Assembly: GCA_027924645.1 (NCBI GenBank)
Contig: BSBN01001149.1
Location: 5,332,001 to 5,396,000, forward strand
DNA from: Cunninghamia lanceolata
Taxonomy: Eukaryota > Streptophyta > Pinopsida > Cupressales > Cupressaceae
Direction of reading: 5' to 3'
Length of the DNA: 64,000 bases
Shown: piece by piece, positions 48,042-60,305 of the stretch
Numbering within the stretch: position 1 is the first letter of the stretch
Layout of the letters: each line of letters starts with the position of its first letter
Position numbers and translations under genes: made by a program
Notes under the pieces: generated by a model
What the model saw: only the letters and a program-made list of their open reading frames with translations
The model's database searches: none
Told to the model about the DNA's origin: nothing

Positions 48042-48932
48042 ATGTCAACCTACAAGAAGGATAGTCCAATATTTGATGGAACAAATTATTCTGTTTGGAA
48101 AAATTGCATGGAGTGCCATTTGCAATGCATGGGTGATGCCTATTGGGCAATAACCAGTGTTGAGTATAAACCTCTAGAGAAATGTCCTTCAACTCTTGAT
48201 CAAGTCAAAGATGCTGAAAATAATCTTTGAGCTAAAGAAGCCTTGTTGAGTGCCCTGATTGATTCAGAAATGACAAATGTCTTTGGTCTAAAACCTACTT
48301 ATGAAATTTAGAAAAAGTTAGAGTATTTGTATGATAAATATGTCAAATGTGCAAAGATGCAAAGTCTGAGAGGAAAATTTGAAACTATAAGGAGGAGCAA
48401 AGATGAAAACATCACAATCTACATGCAAAAGATAAATGAACTTGTGTGTGGCATTAAGTGTGCTAGTGGAACTTTGGAAGAATAAGAAATTGTGTCAAAA
48501 GTACTAAGATCTTTACCAGATTCATACAAACATAAGGTTGCAACTATAGAAGAGATTAGGACAGTCTCAGAGGTTGGTAGAGATCATCTGGTTGGCAAAA
48601 TTTCAGCTTTTGAATTAAGTGAGTTTGGTGATTCTTTTCCCAAGTCTGAATTTGCATTCAAGGCCAGTGTGTATGGAAAACAAAGATATGATCTGGGTGA
48701 AAGTTCTTCTGCAAGATCAAACAGATTTGTTAAGACAAGAAAGGATCTTGAAGATGTTGAAATTGAAACAACAGATCTTGAAGCTCTTATTTCCAGAAGA
48801 ATGCCAAGAGGATCTGGTAAGTATGAAGGAAAATTACCATCCAAATGCTTTGCTTGTAATAAGATTTGTCATTTTGCCTCAAGATGTTTGGAAAGGTTTT
48901 CAAAACCAAACCCTAACAGGTATAAAGATTAG
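48042..48932 (+). pseudogene. gag of the copia element
   Basis: It starts at the ATG at 48042 (MSTYKKDSPIFDGTNYSVW), the usual copia gag N-terminus. Gag continues through LEYLYDKYVKC and KVLRSLPDSYKHKV. A CX2CX4HX4C zinc knuckle (CFACNKICHFASRC) lies at about 48847-48888. Stops at 48228, 48309 and 48483 break the frame. The last open part is 48492-48932. Confidence 0.9.
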
Positions 48933-49500
48933 AAGAAATGTTACTATGTCCAAGAAAATGGAGAAGAAGGGGTAACAGATGATGAATCTGATCATGGAGG
49001 CTCCTCTGTAAATGAGTGGGTGTTTATTGCTATCAAAGAAGAAGATCTAGTGTCTAATGAATTTGCTAGCTGTGAAAATGTGGAAAGTGCCTTGGCTGCT
49101 CAGGTTATTGAAAAGGATGAATGGGTGATTTATAGTGGATGTTCTCATCACATGACTGGTGACAAGAGCAAGTTTGTGAACCTTGACAACTATGAAGGAG
49201 GACTTGTGAAATTTGGAGACAACTTAGCTGGTAGAATTTGTAGCAGAGGATCCATCTCTTTTGATGGCAAGAACAACACCAATGATGTTCTATATGTGGA
49301 AGGACTGAAACATAATCTTCTCAGTATTGGATAGTTGGTTGACAAAGGTTATGATCTTCAGTTCAAGGATAGAAAATGCAGAATCCTGGAAAGCTCCAGA
49401 ACTGAAATTGCATCCGGTACTCAAACCAGAGGTAACATCTTTCACTTAAGTAGTTCTGGGAAAAGTTGTTTGATTACTCAGACAGATCAAAGTTGGCTAT
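48933..49500 (+). pseudogene. Copia protease with catalytic Asp replaced by Tyr
   Basis: The active-site block reads VIYSGCSHHMTGD near 49125-49163, where plant copia proteases have a D-S-G. The codon at 49131-49133 is TAT, so the catalytic Asp is lost. VLYVEGLKHNLLSIG is conserved downstream. A TAG at 49332 separates it from the next piece. Confidence 0.88.
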
Positions 49501-50418
49501 GGCATAGGAGGATGTGTCATGTGAATTTTGACAACATTGTCAAAATAAGTTCCACTCAAGTTGTAAGAGATCTTCCAACACTTGTGAAACCTAATAACAT
49601 ATGTAGAGAATGTCAATTGGGCAAAATGAATAAAATTTCATTCAAGATTAAGGAACAAGGTTCAAGTGAGAGACTGGAACTGGTACATACTGATCTCTGT
49701 GGTCCTGCTAGAATTAGGAGTGTGCAAGGAGACATATATTTCATGCTACTAATTGATGATTACTCCCGGATGATGTGGGTAACTTTCTTGAGAGAAAAAT
49801 TAGAAGCCCTTGACAAGTTTAAAACTAAAGTGTTTGAGATCTAATAGAGGCAGATAATTTACCTCTGGTGAGTTTGATGCTTTCTGTGAAAAGCATGGAA
49901 TAAAAAGACAGTTATCTGCTCCTAGGACTCCTCAACAAAATGGAGTTGTGGAAAGAAAGAATGAGACCATTCAAGAAGCTTCTAGAACCATGATGATGGA
50001 AACAAATGTTCCTCAAGTTTATTGGAGAGAAGCCATGTGTACTTCTATCTACACTCTTAACCAGGTGCAGATCAAAGGAAATTCTGGTAAGACTCCTTAT
50101 GAGGTTTGGTTTGGTCATCCTCCTACTGTGAGATAATTTAGAGTCTTTGGTAGTAAATGTTATATCAAAAGAGATGAGGACTTAGGTAAGTTTGAGGCAA
50201 GAAGTGATGAAGGAATATTTTTGGGACACTCAACTCAAAGTAAGGCCTACCAGTGCTTCAATAAAAGATTTAAGAAGATTTTTGAAAGTGCGAATGTTAA
50301 AGTTGATGAAAGAAAGGAAGGATATTCCAGGTACTCTAGATATGATTCGGACGATCAAGATGAAAGGAAAAATCAAGGAAGGAAAGTTCAAGTTTAGACC
50401 CAGATTCAGTTTGAACCG
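49501..50418 (+). pseudogene. Copia integrase
   Basis: The HHCC module WHRRMCHVNF...CRECQLGK is at about 49500-49625. The first catalytic Asp is in HTDLCGP (about 49690). The second block reads SNRGR-stop-FTS at 49840-49866: its Asp codon has become AAT, and a Glu position is now a stop. The catalytic Glu region VVERKNETIQEA (about 49945) and the conserved TPYEVWFG (about 50090) follow. The frame is shifted around 49845. Confidence 0.9.
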
Positions 50419-51480
50419 GTGACTCAAAAGGTTAACACAGATGATGAGGAACAAGTTCAAGAAACAAAAGCTCAAACAATCTCCAAAACTCCCAGGTATG
50501 TAAGATTAAATCACCCTGAAGATCAGATCATAGGAGATAAGAGTAAAGGTTTTCAAACTAGGAGAAAAATGTTTGAAGGTCAAGAAGAGATTTGTTTGAT
50601 TTCAAGGATTGAACCTAAATTAATAAGTGAAGCTTGTAATGATGAAAACTGGGTCAAAGCAATGGAAGAGGAATTGATGCAAAATGAAAAGAATCACACA
50701 TGGGATCTAGTTCCTAGACCCGAGGACAAAAATGTGATTGGAACCAAATGGGTCTTCCGGAATAAACTTAATGAAGATGGCGAGGTTGTAAGGAATAAGG
50801 CAAGGTTGGTATGTAAAAGCTACTCTCAAGTAGAAGGAATTGATTTTGAAGAAAATTTTGCCCTGGTGGCAAGGATAGAGGCAGTTAGATTATTTCTTGC
50901 ATTTTCTACTTTCAAATATTTTAAAGTATATCAAATGGATGTATAATTAACATTTCTGAATGGAGACTTGGAGGAAGAAGTCTACATTGAGCAACCAAAA
51001 GGATTTCAATTATCTGATCAGGGAGATATGGTTTGTAGATTGAGAAAAGCCTTGTATGGACTCAAACAAGCTCCAAGAGCCTGGTATGCTAGATTGGATA
51101 AGCATTTGCTTAAGATAGGATTTAGCAAAGGTACTGTTGATAGTAATCTCTACTTCAAAATTGATCATGAGGACATTCTAATTGTTGAAGTTTTTGTTGA
51201 TGATACCATTTTTGGTGGAAATGAATGCATGTGTAAAGCATTTGCTCATAAGATGAAAAGTGAGTTTGAGATGTCAATGTTTGGTGAGATGAATTTCATC
51301 CTAGGTTTGCAAATTGTTTAATCAGATAAAGGTATCTTCATTTCTCAGTCCAAGTATGTAAAAGAATTGCTAAAGAAATTTGGAATGGAAGACTCAAAGC
51401 CAGTAGGTACACCTATGGTAACTGGATGGAAGCTAAGCAAAGATGATGACTCTCCCAAGGCAAATCAAAAAAGATATAGA
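50419..51480 (+). pseudogene. Copia reverse transcriptase
   Basis: [20 protein letters not shown] begins the domain near 50690. QMDV at about 50933-50944 is followed directly by a stop at 50944-50946. FLNGDLEEEVYIEQPKGF, LYGLKQAPRAWY and the catalytic FVDD at 51193-51204 are intact. LGLQIV then a TAA ends the 50968-51321 piece. The next frame, from 51367, has KKFGMEDSKPVGTPM. Confidence 0.92.
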
Positions 51481-52136
51481 TCAATGATTGGAGGATTGCT
51501 TTATTTAACCCAGACCAGACCTAACATCATGAATACAGTTGGACTTGTTGCCAGATTTCAAGCTGATCCAAAAGAATTTTCATATATCTCAAGGGGACAA
51601 TTGATTATGGACTGTGGTATTGGGCAGGAGATGTGGATGACAGAAAAAGTACTAGTGGTGGTGCATTCTTCTTGGGGAGAAGATTGGTCTCTTGGATAAG
51701 CAAAAATCAAGAGGCAATATCTTTGTTTACTGCAGAAGCAGAGTACATAGTAGCAGCAAATAATTGCACTCAGGTTTTGTGGATGAATCAAATGCTGAAG
51801 GACATCAGAATTGTGTTTGAGGAACTAGTCACAATTTTCTGTGATAATTCTAGTACAATAAGCATCTCAAAGAATTTGGTATTGCATTCAAAGACAAAGC
51901 ATATATCTATCAAGTTTCATTTCTTGAGAGAGAAAGTAAATGAGAATGAAGTCAAGTTGGAGTTTGTGCCTTCCAACGATCAGATTGCAGACATCTTCAC
52001 TAAGCCTCTTCCCAAGGTTACTTTTGAGTATCTTAGAGAGAAGTTAGGGGTTATTACCCCTCCTGAGCAGGACAAAGATGCACTAAGGTGCATTAGTCTG
52101 GGGGAATTCACATTCATATCTTGTGATCTAGATTGA
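51481..52136 (+). pseudogene. Copia RNase H with deletion of the first catalytic block
   Basis: RSMIGGLLYLTQTRPNIM (51479-51532) leads in. About 150 bp is then missing around 51580-51625, removing the DADWAG block. DDRKSTSGGAFFLG, TAEAEYIVAANNC, DNSSTISISKN and HSKTKHISIKFHF follow to the TGA at 52134-52136. Without the first Asp, the domain cannot be active. Confidence 0.9.
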
Positions 52137-52154
52137 TGTTAAGGAGGTACTACT

Positions 52155-52410
52155 CAAAGGGAGAGTAGTCAATATGCAAATTTTGGGATCATTCTGAAGT
52201 AAAAAGGGAGAAAAGATAGCAAATATGTGTCATTTGCCGTTGATGTCAAAGGGGGAGAGAAGTCATGTGAAAAACTAGTTGCTAATGTAAGGGGGAGCAG
52301 TAAAGAAAGTAGTTCCAGAAGTGACAAGAGAAAGGGAGAGAAGTTCTTGTCTTGATGGTTAGATTTAGTTTTTCACATCATATGTTGCCATCAATGAAAA
52401 AGGGGGAGAT
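52155..52410 (+). other. Six polypurine-tract-like blocks before the copia 3' LTR
   Basis: AAGGGAGAG or AAGGGGGAG blocks lie near 52156, 52202, 52248, 52288, 52331 and 52397-52410. The last, AAAAAGGGGGAGA, directly precedes the 3' LTR and is the plus-strand primer by position. The others are spaced about 40-65 bp apart. No gene lies in 52137-52410. Confidence 0.8.
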
Positions 52411-53727
52411 TGTTGCAAACATGTGCCTAAGTGGGTTGTCATTGATGTCAACATATCCTTGTTGCCATTGCTGTCAACTGTATCTTGTTTTGTTGTCTAC
52501 ATAGAAGACCGGACTATTGAGGATATTGAGAAAATTAATAATAATCAATGCATGCGAATCATGTGGCTATGTATAGGATTGTTAGAGATTGCTCCAGTTA
52601 AGATTTGAGAAGTCCGCATGAAGATTTGAAGGAGTTATGGCCATCTGAGTTGAACCGTTCCTGCAATACTCAGGAAAGACAGAGTGATAGAAAAGAGGTC
52701 TGGATTGCTCCGGTAATATAAAATTGTGATCTACGGATCTGAAGGCATGTTTGGGAAGTCAATGTGTATCATCAACAATAGTGGTTCGTGGTTTGGAGGT
52801 CTGGAAGTTATCCTTGTAGTTTGATAGTCATGACAGAGAGTGTTCTTGAGGTTCTAAAGGAAGATTCAATTGCTTCTAATTATTTGGTTTAGAATGGATG
52901 TTATTGGTGAATTCAATGTGCTTGTGGAGGTCTCTAGATCGTATGTCTACTATGTTGGAGGTCTGCATTGAGGTTTGAGCTTGTTGATTAAAGATTTCTT
53001 CTTGAGGTTGATGTTCTTCCCAGTCTTGGCTGACTAGATGTTCCTAGCTTGTTGCGAATGCCTTAAAAACATTTTTATGAAGCATGGAGTGGTTGCAGAA
53101 GCAGATTCAAGTCTTAATTTTGTTTGGCCAACAGTGTGACGATCCACGTCAAGTTTAGCCAACCTTGTTGATCATTCCAAGGTTGATGAAGTATATAAAT
53201 ACTTGTTGAAGAGGTATTGACATCATCCTTGTACAAAACAAATAAAATTTGAAGAAAGGATCAGGAGCAGAGCAGAGAAGAAAAGGAGTGAGAGCAGTGT
53301 AGAATGTGAAGAAGAGTTTGAGGCAAAGAAAAAGTTCTTGAGCACTCATTGAAACTGAATCAGGCATGAAGTAGATGCTATTTCTTAGTTAATTCTTTCT
53401 AAATAAATTCTGTAAGCAGTGAGCCTCTCTTTTGAGCAGTGAGCTCTGGGCAGTGCGCCTGAAAGCATGTGCCTTCTATTTTACTAAGTAATTTTAACAG
53501 GGTACACATTTTGTGGGTTAAGCCCCACCGTGGTTTTTCCCTTAACCAGGTTTCCATGTCAAAATCTTGGTGTCAAGTGTGTTGATTATGTTTCTACTCT
53601 TATCCTATTGATTAATGCTTTAATGTTTACATCACTAATCTGATAGTAAAATAATAAAGAAGGTTAAAGGAGAAAAGTTTTTGTGGGACAACTGATTCAC
53701 CCCCCTCTCAGTTGTCTAGTTCCAACA
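52411..53727 (+). repeat. 3' LTR of the copia element (1,317 bp)
   Basis: It starts TGTTGCAAAC and ends TAGTTCCAACA. It is about 21 bp longer than the 5' LTR through small insertions, one near 53425. Many single-base differences from the 5' LTR show an old insertion. The TATA box is at 53192-53200. Confidence 0.93.
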
Positions 53728-53732
53728 ATGCT
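53728..53732. repeat. Right target-site duplication of the copia element (ATGCT)
   Basis: It pairs with GTGCT at 46685-46689. LTR3 of G resumes here with CTAGGCACT. Confidence 0.8.
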
Positions 53733-56700
53733 AGGCACTAAAAAGGTAAAAACCTGACCCCACGGTAAAATTCACTACATTTGACTTAGTCGGTAAAACA
53801 TCAAAACCACCCAGAGTCAGTAACTGCATTATTTTTGTGCAAATCCTGAAGAAAATTTTGTAGCGCTCTGAAACATCCCTCCATAACCCTGCATTTATGG
53901 CAATTGAATAAGGCGGAATAAAATGTTTTTACCCACATTTGAGCTCATTCTACATCGTAAAAATTAATTGGAGAGCTCTGCAAATGAATTGAGGAGAGAA
54001 TTGACAGCAAACGGCTGGCGGATTCAAACATGAAGAGCACTATCACCTGCACATTTTCATCACTTTCTATCTCAGCAATTAGGTAAGTGCCTTATCCTGC
54101 ACTTAGGGTTTGATTCTTAAACTACGGTTTGCATTTAATTCTAGAATGTGTCAACAAAAGGTCTCATTTGCCAACTTAATCTAGTTTCTAAAAATTCAAG
54201 GACTTGTTTAAATTGTGATAGGGAACCTTTCATTTTGAAACCCTAGTAAAATTAGACCGGGTGGTTGAATTTCTAGATTTAATTTTGTGAAAGCCCGACT
54301 GTGCAAAATCTAGATCTGTTCAGGTAGCTATGGCGAAACCTTTAGTAAATTTCACATTGAGTCTTTGGCACTAAAATTTCCCAACATATTTAAAAGAACC
54401 TTGCCAGATCATGAGTAAAGTTTAAACTTGTTAAAATTTCCACCGATACCCATGAAGCCGTGTTGCCCCAGAAAATTGACTTTTTGACTTAGCGCCAAAA
54501 GCACTCTTAACTGACCTTAGGGAACAAAATCAGTTAGACACCCCTAGAAACTCCACTAAAATTAAGACTAGTCTTAGCACTAAAAGCTTGGATGACTGAC
54601 TTTGTGGGAAGAATCGCTCTCTGACTTTGGTTGGACATCCTTTAAAACTCTACAAATACCTTGAACTCATCAAGCGCTAAAAACATGACCATCTGACTTA
54701 ACGTTAAAACTTGTTCCTACTGACTTTGGTCGGACATCGCCGGAAACCTTGCTAAGTCGATAGACTTCAAGATCGGCACAAAGCATAATGAATGATCCGA
54801 TGCTAAAATCTCTCACCTTTGACTTGCGCTAGAATCACTTCTTACCGACTTCCAAGATCTATTTAGGTTAGATGCATAAAAAACTAGCACTAAGGGCGGA
54901 TGAAATTCAAATCCGTGCCAGGGTTAGATGGACCCCAAATTAGCACTTTCTGACTAGGAAGTTCGAGACTCTCAAAATTAGCGCAAACCTGGAAAATGAC
55001 TGTCTTTTGTGAAAATATCAAAGGTAAAGGTCTATTGTGATTGAAACAAATGTTGCATTGATAGAATAATGATGTTTTGCATATTTTGATTCAAATTTCA
55101 GAGCATTTAACTATTTATTGCATGATTTAATATGGATTGCAATGCTGTTTTATCATCTTATCATGTAGCAAATGCTGTAAAATAGTAAGTTATCAGTCTT
55201 GTTCATTTTTGAGGTAAACATTGATGAATTAGTTGGATAGATGTTAGTCTCACAAGGTATAGTATGACTTAGTGACATGTTAGTTAACTTGTTAATCATA
55301 CAAACTTAAGAATTAGGAGAATTATTAAAGTATCAAGACTTATAAGGTCTAGTCATGCAGGTTAAATGACTGCGAGGCCTCAAAACATGAAGTACAAATT
55401 TAACGGCATTCCTCCTAAAACCAAAATCACCTTTGGACAAAAAAACATAGGGGACACTAACCTAGGTCACATTGACTTAGAAGACTTCAGAGCCCGAATA
55501 TTTGGACCCAATGCAACTCCAAGGGCCAAAAAGGTTAAGGACAGTGGGATTGCAGAGGCTGCTGCCTTCCCTACTTTAGCTCAATGTGCAAAATTGATAG
55601 TAGCATGTGCTAAGAGATATGATCCACTGACTAGAACCATCCACACTCCCAGTGGAGAGGTACTAGCAGACTTGAGTACACCATCCATAGCAGAGACCTT
55701 TGGTATCCCATGGTATCTAATATTAACCATACTAGATAAAACAGGTGCAGAGGCAACATTTAAGAAATATTTGGATACATGCAAAAAGCATATAAATGAC
55801 CATTGGATGAAGAGCAAAAGATCTACTATCGTGAAACTTCTCCAGACCCTATATAGAAGTGATTTCCATGATGAGATTGGAGACTTAGTGTCCCTGCTGA
55901 GCAGAGTATATGGATTAGACACAGCATCAACTTTTGAAGGATGGATGTTCATGATTATTGAAGAGATAATTACCAAAGGAACTAAATTTCATTGGGCTCA
56001 AATATTAAGTAATAACATGCATGAGGCATTTGTGAATTTTAGAGATAAGCAAACATTCAGGTGGACCTCCTATGTGGTGTATTCATTGGCCAAGAGGAAT
56101 GAATATGTGGGGTTGTCCAAAATTGGAGAAGTTGGCAATGGTGAACACAAGGTTAAGGTATATGAATGCTATGATCAATTAGTGCTGTCCCAATCCCTCA
56201 TCCATTATAAGAGGGTAAATGATGCATTCACAATGTATATCACTAGACTGCTACAAGGTACTACAACTCTTAGGATATCTCCCGAGGAAATAAATACAGT
56301 TTGAAAAGTTCACCTATTTGAAAATCGAAGGCTTCACTGGTCTTCAATATAGGCTACCTAGGTACCCAACAGACAAGTTAGTGCTTCTGGAATTGTCAAG
56401 ACAACTAATCACTTGTACAGAAAGGTTGAAACATCTTCATTAAACAAATGTCAAGTTTCCAATTCTATTGGGTAGAGGTAAATATGCATGTGTCTCTCTT
56501 GGAGCAGTTGAGCATTCTGATAAGGAGCTACATTTGCTTAACCTACATTTCTATACAAAGAGAGACCATTTTGACCCTCAAAGAGTAATGGAGAAATATG
56601 TGAGAAAAAAGTTATTCCACAAGATGCATCTAGAAGATTTTTGGGCCAACTATGTGGATGATTATGATGTGTTCAAAAGGACTCACTCATGGTTGTCCCT

Positions 56701-57516
56701 TGAGTTCATAAGGAAATTTCATATAATAGAGGCCCCAGATCAGCTGAATGATGATGATGATGTAGTGCAAAAAGGACCTCTGGAAGCCCAATATCAACAA
56801 CCTATCCCTGTACCCAATTGGGCCAATGCAGAGGAATGCTCTTTGGACGCTGTAATGAAAGAACACATAAGATTGAGTAAAGTATGGGTGAGGAATCGAG
56901 TTGCAACATTGGAGAGATAAGGAGTGCAACTTACATACACAAAATTTGAATCTAAGGAGTCTGGAGATGAAGAAGACACACCCATAGAAGTGCTAGATGA
57001 TGTAGAGCCAACCTGAGAATCATCGAACAAATCTGATAGTGAGGAGCATATACCTTTGGCAGAGAAAGGGAAGGCAAAGAAAGTCGTTCGAAGGGCTAAG
57101 AAGAAAGATATGCCTCCTGCCACAAGGACAAGGGCAACTAAGAAGAAGGATATGCCAAGTGGGCCAGAAGAGGGGTCCAAAACTAAAAGACAAAAGGTTA
57201 AGAAAGCTGATGTAACTATAGAAGCATCTACTTCTATAGTCTCAGACATCACAAACACCCCAGTGACCTTTTCACCTCTTGCTGCTCCAACCACCAGTGC
57301 TGCCCCACCTTCTCCTATTGTTGCCACCATTACTTAGTAAACTACCTTTTTTTCTCCTCTACCAGTAATCACAATTTCCACAGCCTCATGCTCATTGGTA
57401 GATGACTCAAGTGTTCCAAGTGGCCCCACTGCACCCATTGCTATCTCCTCATTCTCTTCTATTTCTACCACATCCATGCCTTCCATTTCTTCTATCTCAC
57501 TTTCTACCCCTTTCTC

Positions 57517-57521
57517 CCTAC
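57517..57521. repeat. Left target-site duplication of the solo LTR (CCTAC)
   Basis: CCTAC precedes the solo LTR, and CATAC at 58445-58449 follows it, one mismatch. LTR1 keeps the empty site CCTAC at about 8269. Confidence 0.75.
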
Positions 57522-58444
57522 TGTTGGAATAAGGTGCCATTAACCTTGTAAATTCCAATATTGTATTTTATTCCATTTATTATTTGTTATTTGTAATTAC
57601 CCATAAGGGAATGAGGTAGTCTCATTGATAGTTGTAATTTTGGAATTACCGGTGGCAGTTACAGAGTGACTTTTACTATTGGAAAATGTAAAAATTCATG
57701 GTAAATGAGGATAGGTGTGCTCCTTTGAGGAATATACTATTTTTGGCATGTATGACAACTGTCATAATGTTTGGTGAGTGAATCTATGACAACTGCAAGT
57801 TGTCATAAGATTATGAGATTCTATGATGCATATGACGGATATGTTAGTTGTATATTTGCTATATTTATCCCAAGCTTCCTATCTTGGAAAGATACTCTTT
57901 TGCTAGAATCTATGATGGTTATGATGTGTCATAAGATGCTGTAAGAGGCCAGATTTAGTCTTGGGAGCCTAGCCTTTGCATGGCTATTTTTGGACAAGTG
58001 TAAGATGCTTGTAAGATGGTAATTAATGTTTACAGGTTGGAAAATCTTAGGAGAGAGAAGGTGAACACCTAAGATGAGTTAGAAAATGTTTCTATAAGTA
58101 TTTTCCATGTATTAGTTGCTGTAATATAGATTTTAGGTACTCAGGTGCTGCCAGAATGTTGTCAGATTGAAGACTGGTGTAGAGAGTTGAAGTGTTGTTG
58201 TATTGTAAATCATTTTTAGATTAATACAAACATTGGTCCTCTTTCCTATGTGGATTCTTTTACCCGAAAGGGTTTTCTCCATGTTAAAAATTGTGTTATG
58301 TGTTCATATTTCTGATTTTGCATTTTTGTGAAGCATAGTTTTGTTTCTGTGTTACAATCTCCTTTAATAACACATAGTTAAAGATTGCAGAAATTTATAT
58401 TGAATCAGATTTCCATTGAAGTAGTGTTTCTTTCATTTCTAACA
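57522..58444 (+). mobile_element. Solo LTR (923 bp) inside the accessory frame of LTR3
   Basis: It starts TGTTGGAATAAGG and ends TTTCTAACA, flanked by CCTAC/CATAC. It contains TATAAGTATT near 58095 and an ACCCGAAAGGGTTTTCTCC block near 58262, the R/U5 pattern of plant copia-type LTRs. No internal region or second LTR is present, so it is a solo LTR left by recombination. It is unrelated to the copia LTRs at 46690 and 52411 apart from shared signals. Confidence 0.85.
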
Positions 58445-60296
58445 CATACCACCTATTTCTTCCATTCTCTCACCCTCTTTTTCCTTGCCTTACTTCCCTA
58501 ACACTTCACCTGTTGTCATTTCTTCCACATTGCCTACCTCTTCCATCCCACCTCATCTGGGGTTCACTCCATTTGATAATTTGACACAAGTCATTCCATC
58601 TTCATTTGCTACACATTCATTGGCTTCAGCCACCAATTCTTTGGTACCATCAAGTATACAAGACTCCATCCCTTTGGATGTCCCTGTATTAACCGGAATA
58701 GAGATTGTTGGAACAAATGGAATCCCAAGAGAAGGAGAAAATAACAGAAGTGCCCGATGAACCTCCTCTTGCACCTTCTATAGAACTTCCTCCACTACAC
58801 CAAATTGGCTTCAACAAAGACTCACAGAGAAGGAGCCTCGAGTGGAAATGATGTAGTTAGATTTGAATGCACTATTGGCACAAGTGGAAAGGCCAAAGAA
58901 ATAAAAGAATGCAAAAGTACAGTCATGAATATACAAAGATGCATTGGGCTCAAGAATAGTAGAGGTTGCTGTCCCTCCTGCTGATATTGACAGATCAGAA
59001 GTTAGGGCTGAGGATTATATTGTATCTATTATAAACTTGGGTCCTGGATTGAGGAAGTAGAGAATTGATGACTTTACAGGTTCAGTGTCCTCTATAATGG
59101 AGCAGTTGGATAAGGATGAAATGACTCAGCATGCATTAAGGAAGCAAAATGAGGAGTTGTGAGCCTATATAAGGTCACTATTGAGACCATTGAATTTAGA
59201 AGGGGAACCATCTGCAACTTCAGCCCTGCCATCAAAGGAAGAATTGGCCAAGTTTGACGATATCAAAACAAATTCTACCAGAATGCAAGAATAGTTTAAT
59301 AAAGTATATAATGACAGCTGTGAAGTAATTGATTTTTCTGTTGGCATGCATAAGGACTTCAGAGCATTGAAAGGGGGATGGGATGAATTACATGAGGAAT
59401 ATGAGCCATATGAAGAGTATTACTCTCATATGTTCCTGAGAGTGCAAGCAATTAGGAAATTGCCCAACCAGGTTTTATTGGCAGAAAATATTCTTTCGAC
59501 AAAGACGTTGCACAAATCTATAGAGTGGTATCAATAGATGAAATTGAAGAAGGAAATCTTTGACAAGGTCAAAGAGTTGTATGGGGAGGCAAATGAACAA
59601 GTACTTGCTATAATTTATGAAATAAATGATATATTAAGAGAATGTATGGATCCTGGTTTTGATGATCTTGCTCCACTGGATGCACAACGCTACAAAGACA
59701 AATTATACCAAGCTATTCATGGGGAGTCAACTCTGAATATGGTTGGAAAGTTGGAGAAAGTTGGCAGTCTCCAAGCTTCCTTTGTCACATTTCAAAAAGG
59801 TAGAAGGATAATGGAGGACGTATACACCCAATACTACCAAGGTTGGGAAAATCTCAAATTCAGAACAAATTATGTTAAAGATCTAAATCCCTCAGATATA
59901 AATCTAGCATTAGCAGCTTGGGTAGAATACAACAACAAAAGGGCTGAAGAGAACAAAGTAGACTTGGAGGAAGATGCATAAAATGTTAAATTATTTGAAA
60001 TCACAAATATAAATCCCGTCACTTGTAAAAAATGTTATATTTAGAAGGTCATGTGATGCTATTTTGTCTCTATTATACTTTGAAAAGTGACTTTTCTCTA
60101 TGTATAGTCAAATGGGTACCTAAATTGTCCAAATTCAATGTATTTAGAGGTCATTTTTCATCCTTTTCCTATAGGACAAATTGTAATCTGGGAATGCAAA
60201 GTGTTGTTATAAATGTATTTAATGTTGTTAAATCTAGGTCTTTGGTGTTGAGTCAATCTCCACCATCCATTCAAAAACTTAGTATGGCGCCTCTCC

Positions 60297-60305
60297 TATA
60301 TAAAG
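60297..60305 (+). promoter_or_regulatory. LTR3 TATA box (TATATAAAG)
   Basis: The same as in LTR1 and LTR2, about 810 bp before the LTR end. As this is the last LTR, transcripts from here would read into the right flank. Confidence 0.7.

Larger units (their letters stand above)
46690..53727 (+). mobile_element. Ty1/copia element inserted in LTR3 of element G
   Basis: It spans 7,038 bp: 5' LTR 46690-47985, initiator-Met primer site, gag, protease, integrase, RT and RNase H in copia order to 52136, a polypurine-rich tail, and the 3' LTR 52411-53727. Every enzymatic domain carries damage. Conserved segments such as LYGLKQAPRAWYARLDK and SKTKHI are typical of plant copia. Multiple polypurine tracts recall Sireviruses, but the short tail and single zinc knuckle do not settle the lineage. 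Confidence 0.93.
55366..59981 (+). pseudogene. LTR-encoded accessory protein, copy 3, split by a solo LTR
   Basis: It starts at the ATG at 55366 and ends at the TAA at 59981 (VDLEEDA). The first 312 codons (55366-56304) are open, the longest intact N-terminal domain of the three copies. A 29-bp deletion near 56290 then shifts the frame. 56468-56920 continues the helical domain (VYEC, FIRKFHIIEAP). 57056-57337 holds the basic stretch (RRAKKKD, RATKKKD, TKRQKVKKAD) and the linker start. The solo LTR at 57522-58444 interrupts the linker, and about 208 bp is deleted near 58785. The coiled-coil C-terminus is at 59346-59537 and 59538-59981. Function unknown; see 6055-9990. Confidence 0.7.
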
